From: Planctomycetota bacterium | GTDB lineage: Bacteria; Planctomycetota; Planctomycetia; Planctomycetales; Planctomycetaceae | Length of the DNA stretch: 13,424 nucleotides | Reading direction: 5' to 3' | Assembly: GCA_026692825.1 (NCBI GenBank) | Contig: JAPLOC010000891.1 | Location: 1-13,424 of the forward strand | Shown: positions 1-8,100 of the stretch, piece after piece | Position numbering within the stretch: position 1 is the first letter of the stretch | How the letters are laid out: every line of letters starts with the position of its first letter | Translations under genes and position numbers: made by a program | Notes under the pieces: model-generated | Databases searched by the model: none | Told to the model about the DNA's origin: nothing | What the model saw: only the letters and a program-made list of their open reading frames with translations

Positions 1-272
1 GCGGTGAACGCGACCTGATCCCGCACGGACGGTTGGCAGTAGTGCCGTAGCCGTCCCTTCTTTTTGGCATGCGGCATCAACAACATCGGCGACGGTTTGT
101 AATTGCGCGAAGCCAGATCCTTTCCAAGTTCTCCAAGCATTGAATCAGCATCAAGCTCCCATCGCGCAAACTCTGGTTGAGGAGTCCATTCGCCCCTGTG
201 ATACCACGTTCGAACTCGTAACCAGGCGGCTTCAAGGATCGCTTGATTGGAGAGAACCGTTGCGATGTGCAT
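1..272 (-). CDS. Reverse-transcriptase-like protein, N-terminal 90 codons (runs off left edge)
   Basis: The minus frame from ATG at 272-270 is open to base 1, giving 90 codons. Seen: an amphipathic start (ATVLSNQAILEAAWLRVRTW), a W-rich stretch (TWYHRGEWTPQPEFARWELD), then PSPMLLMPHAKKKGRLRHY followed by CQPSVRDQVAFT. Known: the pattern P..(x)..PK..G..R.(x)..P..(x).DR/Q at residues about 61-90 is the usual N-terminal motif 1 of RNA-directed DNA polymerases (RVT_1), where a basic K/R patch and the PxxRD segment contact template. The catalytic YxDD motif would lie beyond the window. Start choice: in-frame TAG at 299-297, no other start between, and a purine-rich AGAGGAAG (289-282) 9 bases before the ATG. 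Context: preceded on the same strand by a hairpin-rich spacer and an unknown frame. It does not resemble the group II intron maturase opening I know. It could be a stand-alone 'unknown group' or defence-type RT, but this cannot be told from 90 residues. Confidence 0.7.
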   Translation of the reverse strand, partial: MHIATVLSNQAILEAAWLRVRTWYHRGEWTPQPEFARWELDADSMLGELGKDLASRNYKPSPMLLMPHAKKKGRLRHYCQPSVRDQVAFT

Positions 273-432
273 GAAACTTGACTTCCTCTGGCAAAACTAG
301 GTGCGCGCTCCATTCGTGTCGAGCTGAAGCTCTAGCAATAGCGCCGGCACAGGGAATTCCGCCTGCGACGGTGTGTTCCCTACGCAGTTCATGCCGCTTT
401 CTATCGAGAAAGAACCAGATTGATGAGCATCC
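273..432 (-). other. Hairpin-rich leader upstream of the RT gene (possible structured RNA)
   Basis: No credible protein is seen in this spacer. It contains three perfect inverted repeats: CTTTCT/AGAAAG with a 4-base loop (397-402 and 407-412), AGGGAA/TTCCCT with a 19-base loop (351-356 and 376-381) that has a nested CCG/CGG, and GAGCT/AGCTC with a 2-base loop (321-325 and 328-332). A 9-of-10 direct repeat brackets it: tcctcaggca at 430-439 and tcctctggca at 284-293. A structured RNA just upstream of an RT gene is the arrangement of retrons and some defence RTs. Assigning that role here is inference; no branching-G motif or long a1/a2 inverted repeat was recognised. Confidence 0.3.
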
Positions 433-951
433 TCAGGCAGTGAAACTGTCCGCCGGGTCGGGGGTCACGGCGTAATCGCCAGGGAGCTTCGTGGTGAAGT
501 CCGATGCTGACGGGTTGAACATGATTGTACCACCGGCGATCGCGGATGGCGAGAAAAACTCTGGGACATCTTCCATTTCGATGAGGGATTCGATTCTCCT
601 GAATGGAGCCGCCGAGACCACGGCGCGCCATAGCGCTGCGAGTTCGGCAGGTGTTTCACTGAGAGCGTCGCCGACTCTCAACCCTGGCACCGGCTGCGGC
701 TGTGAGTTTGAGTGTTGCTTTGCGACGGAGGGGACTTCGAATACAGACAATGGCGCATCCCCAACACCGGTCGTCGTTCCCGATTGTTCCAACTTTGGCA
801 CCGGCAAGTGGCCCAATTCCGGAGAGATAGGGAGTGCTGGCTCGGATTCTTCCGAGATGTTCTCCTAAGGGATCGAGAGTACTGCGGCGAGCGCATCGTT
901 TGTCGAGTTGGAGCCGCTGCTGGGAACGGTCGTGGAGGAAAAGGGGGGCAT
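433..951 (-). pseudogene. Unknown 172-codon frame with one internal amber codon, upstream of the RT gene
   Basis: Reading minus from ATG 951-949 gives a frame that looks like a natural protein. It starts MPPFSSTTVPSSGSNST, meets TAG at codon 29 (867-865), then continues for 143 codons to TGA at 435-433. The text around the stop reads VLSIP*ENISEESE, which fits a CAG-to-TAG change (Gln lost by one transition). The first two thirds are Ser/Pro/Thr-rich and probably disordered. The last third is helical and mixed (AELAALWRAVVSAAPFRRIE, then MEDVPEFFSPSAIAGG). I do not recognise the family. No Shine-Dalgarno is visible before the ATG, and no usual ATG restarts after the TAG; a TTG at 816 could. 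The opposite strand is also open (491-868), sharing the same wobble positions, but its composition (GCGCEFECC) is less protein-like. Same orientation as the RT, 160 bases upstream, so it could have been a companion gene. Confidence 0.4.
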
Positions 952-995
952 AGCGCGTTCTTGACTTGGAGAATCGCGTCGGCTCACCTTCAAGG

Positions 996-1398
996 ATGCC
1001 GCGGACTGCTCGACTCGCTGTTGACGGCATGATCTATCCCGCATTGAATCGCGGGGACCGCCGCGAGACGGTGTTCCACAAGCCGGGGGACTTCGACGCC
1101 ATTGTTGCGGCGATCAACGACGTCCAGCGTCGGGTTTCCCAAGCATTGGAAATGGTCGAGCCTGTCAGGCTGATTGTCCGCTGATGACCCGCTGCTCTGG
1201 CGTGGCACGCTGGCACCGTCTGATGCGGTGTGGTGGGAGCGTGTCAACGAGCCGATCTCGAGCGGCGACTTGCAGCGATTGCGTCATACGGTGTTGCGTG
1301 GTCGGCCGTTCGGCGACGACGACTGGATGCGTCCTACCGCCCAGGCTTTGGGCGTGGAATCCTGTTTGCGACCGCCAGGAAGACCGGAGAAGTTTTGA
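996..1398 (+). pseudogene. REP-associated (Y1/RAYT-type) transposase remnant, catalytic core deleted
   Basis: The first frame from ATG 996 reads MPRTARLAVDG, IYPALNRGDRRE and VFHKPGDFDAI, and stops at 1184. That is the N-terminal signature of REP-associated tyrosine transposases (usual form MPR.AR.A.GG..YH.LNR....(x)F.K.GD). In another frame, up to TGA 1396-1398, WERVNEPISSGDLQRLR, RGRPFGDDDW and LGVESCLRPPGRPEK match the family's C-terminus (WVNEP...RGRPFG...LGLESTLR.RGRPRK). The middle of about 100 residues, with the HUH motif (PNHWH) and catalytic Tyr, is absent, and the conserved His after VY/IY is Pro. Deletion plus frameshift make it non-functional. Known role of the family: single-strand mobilisation of REP palindromes. 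An AAGGA lies directly before the ATG. Confidence 0.8.
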
Positions 1399-1439
1399 AA
1401 CTCGCTATGTCCCCTGTTGTGCCTCGGTTTTTCGTCTGG

Positions 1440-1500
1440 CTGGCGGACTCCGCGCCGGTGGGGCCGAAAACCCGGCGGCTGACGCCGGCCGGTTCGCCAG
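1440..1500. repeat. REP-like nested palindrome between two RAYT remnants
   Basis: Outer arms 1440-1449 and 1491-1500 (CTGGCGGACT against GGTTCGCCAG) form 10 pairs including two G-T. Inside is a perfect 6-bp stem, CCGGCG/CGCCGG, with loop GCTGA (1472-1477 and 1483-1488). A GC-rich palindrome directly behind transposase C-termini is what RAYT-associated REP sequences look like. It may also terminate transcription from both sides, since the giant gene ends nearby at 1662. Whether it is repeated elsewhere in the genome cannot be seen here. Confidence 0.5.
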
Positions 1501-1540
1501 TGGGGCGTTGAAATGGGATGGGTCCGATTTGCGCGGTGCG

Positions 1541-1641
1541 AGATCGCCGTCTGCCTTCCGGGGCCGACCGCGGGATCGCAGTGTCGATTCGAAACCGGGT
1601 TCCCGGGCCGTCTGTTCGACCCAGGTGTCGGCGCTGTGTTC
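1541..1641 (-). pseudogene. C-terminal scrap of a second REP-associated transposase
   Basis: Reading minus from 1641, the peptide ADTWVEQTAREPGFESTLR followed by SRGRPRKADGDLA matches the C-terminal end of RAYT transposases (W...TA..LGLESTLRPRGRPRK). Nothing upstream belongs to the family: the frame above 1641 immediately enters the shadow of the giant gene. Only about 34 residues survive. It converges with the plus-strand remnant that ends at 1398, with the REP-like palindrome between them, and lies 20 bases past the giant gene's stop. It therefore looks like an insertion scar at that gene's 3' end. Confidence 0.65.
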
Positions 1642-1661
1642 ACGAGACCGCCGCCCCCAGT

Positions 1662-4600
1662 TCAAAGCAGCAGGTCCAGCCAGAAGTCTCCCACGGAAAT
1701 GTCGATGTACGTTCCGACCGAAACGAAGTAGGTTCCGGGGCCGAGCGTCAACGTCAAGGTGCTGTCGGTTCCTGGGCCGCTGTCGTCGTCCTCTGCGATC
1801 AGCACTCCGAGGGAGTTGTACAGCCGCAGGTACGAATCGAATGCCGTGACGGTGCCGTAGGCCGACAGGTTGATTGTGACGGTGCGGGTCTGCGTGAGTG
1901 TGAACTGAAAGAGATCCCGATCGCCGGCGGTTTCGAGGGTGCCGAACGCGGTGGCGCGATTGTTGAACGCCGCCAGCGCGGTGGCTGCGACGCCGGGCGT
2001 GTTGACGTGCTGATCGCCGTTCGGGGCCAGGTAATCGATACTGAGTCGCGGCATCCAATTGCTGGTGTTGTTGACCGAATAGAGGTCCACTCCGTCCGTG
2101 CCGGTCGGCAGAAAGGCCCAGCCGAAGTTCGTCGTGGGGTTGGCCAGCCACGCCACGATGCTGGTTTTGACATCCATGTTGAGCCAGCCGGTCAGTGTGC
2201 TGATCGGAGTTTGGGCGTCCGCGGTGGCCACCGCTTCGATGCCATCGGCCTGAATGCCGCCGGTCATGCTGTTCCAGGTCGCCGTGTCACTCCACGACTT
2301 CAGCATGCGATGGATGTTCACCCGATTTCCGCCGTTCATCACGTAGAAGGTCAGGGTCGCCGAGACGATTTGGCTGCCAAACGGGATCTGGCCGGCTCCG
2401 CTGCCGAACAGGTTCTTGAACTGCAACAGCGACTGCTCCTGGTTCGACGCCGAGGTGTAGTCGATCTCGTTGATGGCGGCGGTGGCGTAACTGGTAGTCG
2501 GCGATGATCCTCTCAGGAAGGTGTCTGACGCCCCGGTGTAGCCGGCGACCCCCTGCTGAAACGTCGCCGTGATTTGGGCGCGATGGTCGACGTCGAGGCT
2601 AAAGCTCCCCGCGAAGGAATCGTTGTAGCTGGCGGCCGAAATGTAGTACGTCCCCGCGGAGACGTTCACGGTGAGCGCGCTACTGGATCCCGGCCCACTG
2701 TCGTCGTCGAACGCGATCTGCGTTCCTGCGGAATTGTAGAGACGCAGATAGGTATCGAGGTTGTCATTACCGTTGAGCGCCACGGTCAAAGTTCCCCGGT
2801 CGAGCGTCACCCGGAACACGTCGCGATCGCCCACAATTTCGAACACGCCCGACGACGAACCGTGCCCACGGCTTCCCAACGACAGTGCAATCGGCGTTGC
2901 GGTCGAGTTCAGCAGATTTCCATGATCGTCAACAGGCGGAGCCACAGTGATTGTCGCGCCCGCTTGCGTTGAAAGAACGCCATCCGAAGCCGCGTAGGTA
3001 AAGCTGTCACTGCCATAGAAACCACTTCCAGGGGTGTACTGAAACGATCCATCCGGGTGGAAGGACAGGACTCCGTGACTGGGGCCGCTGACGAGCGTCG
3101 CCGTCAGCACGGTTCCGTCGACGTCCGAATCGTTCGCGAGGACGCCGGCGGCGGGGACATTCAGCGTGGTTCCAAAACCGATCGAGTAGAGATCACTGCT
3201 GGCCACCGGGGCGTCGTTCACCGCCGTCACCGCCAGACTGACCACCGCCGGGTTGCTGAACAGCGCGCCGTCACTGACGCGGTAGGTGAAGCTGTCGACG
3301 CCGTGAAAGTTGGCGGCTGGGGTGTAGGCGATCGTCCCGTTCGCCTGGACGCCCGCCGTTCCATGAGCCGGTTGGGCGACAATCGACGGAGTCAGCGACT
3401 GGCCGTCGGCGTCCGAGTCGTTGTTCAGCACCGCGATGGAAAGCGGCACATCCTCGTTGGTCGTAGCGGAATCACTGTTTGCCACGGGGGCGGTATTCGG
3501 TGTGGTGATCCCCTTCAGCAGCACCCCTTTGCCGTTGTTCCAGGCGCTGCTGCGAATGTCGCGCCAGCCCGCCGTTCCGTCGACGGCGTCAAACACGTAG
3601 ATTCGGAACGTGGTGGTGCCGACCGCCAGTGGGAGCGAATTCAAATCGAAGATCGCGTCGACGCTTCCCGCGTCAGCGAGCGTTTGAACGCCCCCGATAT
3701 TCGCTGCGTAACCGTCCAGACTCGTGCGCAAGGCGACGCTTGTGGTTCCCGTCACCCATTCCTGAAACGAAACGGTGAGTTCTGCGAAGTCCGCCTGAAC
3801 GGAGGCGTCGGGTGTCACTGAGAAGGAAAGGTACTGTGTCAGATCAAGAGTTGTGCTGCCGTACCAGTAGACCGGCCAGACGTCGGTGTTCGTGCCATAG
3901 CTGGCACCAACCCGCACCAGACTGCCAACGGTAGTTCCCGCCACGGCGGATGTACCGGTCAGATTCGCGTTTCCCTGGGAGCCAACCGGATCAAAACGGG
4001 CCAGGGCGCTGAGAACGTTATTGATCGTCAACGTGACCGAAACGAGGTTGCTCTGCAACGCTCCGTCGCTGACCCGGTAGGTGAACAAGTCGCCCCCCAG
4101 GTAGCCGGTAGTGGGCGTATAGCTGATTGTCCCGTTGGCGTTGACGACGGCGGTTCCATGCGCGGGCTGCCCCACCAGGCTGGGGGTCAATGCGTCTCCG
4201 TCCACATCGCTGTCATTCGCCAGAACCGCGACGACAACGGTCGTGTTGATGGCGGTCGAGACCGCGTCGTTGACCGCGACCGGGGCGTCGTTCACTGCGG
4301 AAACTGTAATGGCCACTGTGGCGGTGTTACTAAAAGAGGTCCCGTCGCTGACCCGATAGGTAAAGCTGTCGGCACCATGAAAATCGGCCGCGGGGGTGTA
4401 AGTGATGGTTCCATCCGCATGGAGGACGACCGACCCATGCGCGGGAGCGGACACCACGCTGGGTGTCAGCGGGTCGCCATCCTGGTCGGAATCATTGGCC
4501 AACACACCAATGACGACTGCGGAATCTTCCGCGGTGGTCGATGAGTCGTTCACTGCGACCGGAGCGTGTCCAGTCGGCGGCGTGCCCCCCGAAACATAGG

Positions 4601-5153
4601 GCACCGTCAGCGACGGGCGACTGGCGACGGTCGTCGCCTCGGACGAGGTCATATCGACGCCATTCGATCCCGAAGGGAGCAAGACCCAGCCGTAGTTGTT
4701 CCCCGGCGTGGCCGCCCACGCCGCGAGAGCGGCAGTGACGTCAATCGACACGACGCCGTTGTTGGCCACGAACGACCCGTCCGACGCCGTCTCTGCTTCG
4801 ACGCCATTGGCCTGAACTCCCGCTCCCAACGAATCCCAGGTCGCCGACTCGTTCCAGGGGGTTCGCATGCGATAGAGGTTGGGGGCATCACCGGGATCGG
4901 TGATTTCAATCCGCAGCGTGGCCGACTGAATCGTGGCACCGACGGGAATCTGACCGGCGGCGTTGCCAAACAAGTCTGCGAATTGAATCAACGTCTGTTC
5001 GAGGGGACTGCCGTCGACCCCGAGCAGGGTGCTGGACCCGTTCGCGGTCGCCGGCACCGATGCCTGGAGCCAGACGTCCGCCGTGCCGACGTAACCGTTG
5101 ACGCCGTTTTGAAAGGTTGCCGTCACGGGGGGCTGGACGCTGACGTCGACCAC
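1662..5153 (-). CDS. C-terminal half of a giant secreted adhesin-like protein (DNRLRE, cadherin-like and PPC modules)
   Basis: 1,163 codons from GTG 5153 to TGA at 1664-1662. Order by residue: DNRLRE-like domain about 10-187 (TATFQNGVNGYVG, LFGNAAGQIPVGATIQSATL); two cadherin-like/tandem-95 repeats about 195-380 (LANDSDVDGD, GTISYTPTTGYLGGD); a beta module 385-550 that also occurs in the upstream frame; two more cadherin-like repeats about 553-740; a PPC domain about 745-857 (DTYLRLYNSAGTQIAFDDD); a second DNRLRE about 860-1042; and a C-terminal PPC about 1045-1163 (DSYLRLYNSLGVLIAEDDD). DxDxDG turns suggest Ca2+ binding. The frame has no signal peptide or anchor, although all its domains are extracellular types, and its first domain begins exactly at the overlap with the frame above. 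I infer it is the continuation of that gene after a -1 shift, not a separate gene. Free-standing translation from the GTG is the alternative and would leave the product in the cytoplasm. Confidence 0.8.
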   Translation of the reverse strand: MVDVSVQPPVTATFQNGVNGYVGTADVWLQASVPATANGSSTLLGVDGSPLEQTLIQFADLFGNAAGQIPVGATIQSATLRIEITDPGDAPNLYRMRTPWNESATWDSLGAGVQANGVEAETASDGSFVANNGVVSIDVTAALAAWAATPGNNYGWVLLPSGSNGVDMTSSEATTVASRPSLTVPYVSGGTPPTGHAPVAVNDSSTTAEDSAVVIGVLANDSDQDGDPLTPSVVSAPAHGSVVLHADGTITYTPAADFHGADSFTYRVSDGTSFSNTATVAITVSAVNDAPVAVNDAVSTAINTTVVVAVLANDSDVDGDALTPSLVGQPAHGTAVVNANGTISYTPTTGYLGGDLFTYRVSDGALQSNLVSVTLTINNVLSALARFDPVGSQGNANLTGTSAVAGTTVGSLVRVGASYGTNTDVWPVYWYGSTTLDLTQYLSFSVTPDASVQADFAELTVSFQEWVTGTTSVALRTSLDGYAANIGGVQTLADAGSVDAIFDLNSLPLAVGTTTFRIYVFDAVDGTAGWRDIRSSAWNNGKGVLLKGITTPNTAPVANSDSATTNEDVPLSIAVLNNDSDADGQSLTPSIVAQPAHGTAGVQANGTIAYTPAANFHGVDSFTYRVSDGALFSNPAVVSLAVTAVNDAPVASSDLYSIGFGTTLNVPAAGVLANDSDVDGTVLTATLVSGPSHGVLSFHPDGSFQYTPGSGFYGSDSFTYAASDGVLSTQAGATITVAPPVDDHGNLLNSTATPIALSLGSRGHGSSSGVFEIVGDRDVFRVTLDRGTLTVALNGNDNLDTYLRLYNSAGTQIAFDDDSGPGSSSALTVNVSAGTYYISAASYNDSFAGSFSLDVDHRAQITATFQQGVAGYTGASDTFLRGSSPTTSYATAAINEIDYTSASNQEQSLLQFKNLFGSGAGQIPFGSQIVSATLTFYVMNGGNRVNIHRMLKSWSDTATWNSMTGGIQADGIEAVATADAQTPISTLTGWLNMDVKTSIVAWLANPTTNFGWAFLPTGTDGVDLYSVNNTSNWMPRLSIDYLAPNGDQHVNTPGVAATALAAFNNRATAFGTLETAGDRDLFQFTLTQTRTVTINLSAYGTVTAFDSYLRLYNSLGVLIAEDDDSGPGTDSTLTLTLGPGTYFVSVGTYIDISVGDFWLDLLL
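5123..5132 (-). other. C6 slip site joining the two giant-gene frames
   Basis: On the minus strand the upstream frame reads AGC CCC CCG TGA (5134-5123), and the downstream frame reads CAG CCC CCC GTG ACG over the same bases. One extra C, or a -1 slip at C CCC CCG, fuses the frames as SSPP-VTATFQNG with no other change. The heptamer has the X XXY YYZ form and the UGA follows at once. A homopolymer indel in the cell or in the assembly is the simplest explanation; programmed -1 frameshifting or transcript slippage is the alternative. Confidence 0.6.
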
Positions 5154-8100
5154 AACCCTTGAACCGACATGCGATTCCCCACCGAGTCGAACACCGCCGA
5201 CGCCCCGCCATTGAGCGTCAGCGAATAGGTTCCGCTTCCAAAACCGGCGACGCCCGCTGTGAGCGTGATTTCGTTGGTGTTCGAATTGTAACTGAATGCG
5301 TAGTCGACTCCCGGGGTCAAAAGTACGCCGTCGCGTGTGAGGGACACAGTCGCGGCTGTCACACTGGCGTCGTCGATGTCGGTGGTGTCGTTCAGTCGAA
5401 TCTGGATTTGCGATTGCGACTGGTTGACCAGAACGGCGTCGTTCGCGGAATTCAGATCAGTCGGCCCATTGTCGAGCGGGGCGACCAGTTGCGCGTCGGG
5501 ACCGGTCGTGTCGGTTGGCTGGGTGATGGTGAACGATCCCAGAACGGCACCGTCGTCCGCGGCGATGTAACTGATCGTCAACCGGTCAGGCGAGACGTCA
5601 ATTTTCGCGAAGCCGTCCTCCGAGCGCTGGCTGGTGGGATTGACGACTCCGTCGACGAATGCCTCGCTGGCAGTCCAGCCGGCGGCGATGTACGGAGCGG
5701 TGGAGTAGGAACCGGTCCGCAATTCCTTTCCTCCGGTCCCCGAGATCACCTGCGGCAGTCCGGTATCCGCGACGAAGTTGTTGAAGTCGCCTTTGTCGTA
5801 CGTGATCGCGCCGCTGCTGGACCGCCCGGTCAAGGGGTGCGTCCAACTGAAGGTGTGGGAATGCCCGACCAGAAACAGGTCGACGCCGGCGGCGGTGAAC
5901 CGTCCGACGACCGAATCGTAGTAGTCTCTCCCGGACGCACTGTCCCATTCACTGACTTTGTCGGGAGCGGCCGCGATCGGGTGGTGTCCGTAGACGATTT
6001 TCCAACGGGCTGTCGACGCATTCAGGTCGGCGATGACGTAGTCCAACAGCGCTTCGCGACGCGTGGAATCGTTCCAGGCGTTGGTGTCGAATGTGACGAA
6101 GTGAACGTCGCCATAATCCCAGGAGAAGTTATGTTCCGGACGTTCACTGGTCGGCGGGGCGACCGGTGCGGTGACTCCGGCCACCGGAATCGGCACCGAG
6201 TAGTTCTCTTCCGACTCGCGCCCATCGTTTCCCGAATAGATGACGTCGTGATTTCCCAAACCGAGATAATCGATGTGCGACGCCATCCAAGCAGCGGCTT
6301 CCGGGTTGAGGTCCGGATCGAATCTCGCGTCGGACTCGGCGTGCGTGCCCGATTCGTAGACGTTGTCTCCCAACAGGACCGCGAATTGCGGGTCGATGAT
6401 GTTGATTCGGTTTTGGACATTCCGGAAGCCGGTGTTCGAATTGAGCGAGGCGGAATCGCCGTACGCGACAAAACTGAAATTCGTCGAATCGCCCGCCTGA
6501 AGCCGAGTCCGGAATTGATCGGTCCACTCCTGGACCAGAACCCCCGCACGCAAATGTCGCACGCGGTACTCGTATTCCGAATTCCAGTTCAATCCGGTGA
6601 TCGACGCCTCGCGGACGATACGGCCTTCGACGCCCGTGGCCGTCTGGACGATCGATGGAACGGTCTGCCAGGAAGCCGTCCCACCGAAGGGTCGGTATTG
6701 CACCGTAAACGTATCCTGCGTCCCGGTGCCGGCCGGCTGCGTCTGCCACAAAACCGAGATCTGATCGAGAGCGCTGCCGGCGTAGCCCGCCAGCGGTGCG
6801 TTTCCCAATTGAAGCCGAGGATTCTGGTTGACAACGAACTGCGGCAGGACGTTTGTCGGGGGTGCCGACGAGAGCGTGCGACCCGTCAGACTGAGTGAGC
6901 GCAGGTCCCGAAACCCGGCACCGCCCCCCCAGACATACAGCCGAAACTCGACGGCGGCTGTCGAGTCCGCGACGGAATCGACATTGAAGGCGAATTCGCC
7001 GCTCGCATTCCCCGCCAGGGTTCGCGAACCGTCGATGTTCGCGGCGAAACTGTCGCGACTGGACCGAATCGCAACGTTGCTGGTACCGCTGACCCAACTT
7101 TTGAGACTCACCGTCAGCTCTTTGAAGTCAAGCGAAGCGCCGGCCCCGGGCGTCACGGAGAACGTGACGTACTCGGTCAGATCCTGTGAGGCGGGGGCGT
7201 CCCAACTGATCGGCCAGACGTCCGTATTGGTGCTGCTTGAGGTGTTGTGCTGAGTCAGGCTTCCGACGGTGACGTCGCCGAACTGCGTCGTTCCGGCCAG
7301 CGGCGAACTGCTGTTCGTCGAACCCGAGGGAATGAACGTCGCCAGTCTTCCGAAACCGCCGATTTCCACCGCGTAAGCGCCGAGGCTGGCGTAGTCGTCG
7401 TACCCGCCGGTACTCCAGGTGCGGTTTCCTGTTCCTGTGACGCGAACATAATAGGCTCCCGCAGTCAGCGGCTGTTCAAACGAAGCCCCGAGCTGGTCGA
7501 CGAAATCGCTCACCGCGACCAGATTCATGTTTTCATCGTAGAGTTCCGCACGCAGGTCGACATTGGGGCTGACGCTGGTGGGATTCACCGCGACACGGAC
7601 CGTTCCCCCCGTGGAGACGAACGAAAACATGTCGTAGTCGGTGTTTCGCTCAATCACTCCTTCGCCAAGCCAGTGTCCGGATCCCAGCGACGCCAGGGGG
7701 GTGGCGAGCGCGGCGGAATCGGCGTGGTCGTCGGGGCGATAGGTGAAGCCGTTCTGCGTGCTGATGATCGCCAGATCGTCCTCGAAATTACCCGCCGTCG
7801 GGTAACCGCCGTCGCTCCAGGTGGTGATCGAACTGGGAAAGATGTTCCCCATGATCGGCGACCAGTCGGCCTCGCCGGTTCCCTGGCCCTCATAGTATTC
7901 GCCCCCCGGGCTGCCTGTATCGTGATCGAGTCCCAGGGCGTGCCCGACTTCGTGTGAAGCGATTCCGCCGACCGTGCGGGCGGTTTGGACGGTGAATCCC
8001 GAATTCGACAGATCGACCCAGACCACGGCGTCGTAATTCCAGTTGAAGCTGCCCGTCATCGCCCGCCCGGTCGCTCCCGTGTTGTATTCGATGGGATCGC

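Noticed and set aside
284..439. Template/variable repeat pair of a diversity-generating retroelement
   Set aside because: The repeats bracketing the spacer are only 10 bases with one T/A difference. There is no adenine-specific mismatch pattern or variable C-type lectin target in the window.
491..868. Plus-strand 125-codon frame
   Set aside because: Antisense to the minus frame 433-951 with shared wobble positions. Its Cys/Gly/Ser-rich text looks less natural and it has no recognisable start signal.
1405..2151. Minus-strand 248-codon frame
   Set aside because: Most is an Arg-rich shadow of the giant gene. Only its 1541-1641 part has real meaning, as a transposase C-terminal remnant.
5159..6898. 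Long plus-strand open frame of 579 codons
   Set aside because: Lies wholly antisense to the phosphatase/protease gene. Its product is Arg/Val/Gly/Asp-rich with no domain, typical of a GC-rich shadow frame. The same applies to the plus frames at 1518-2507, 3057-3821 and 7247-7957.
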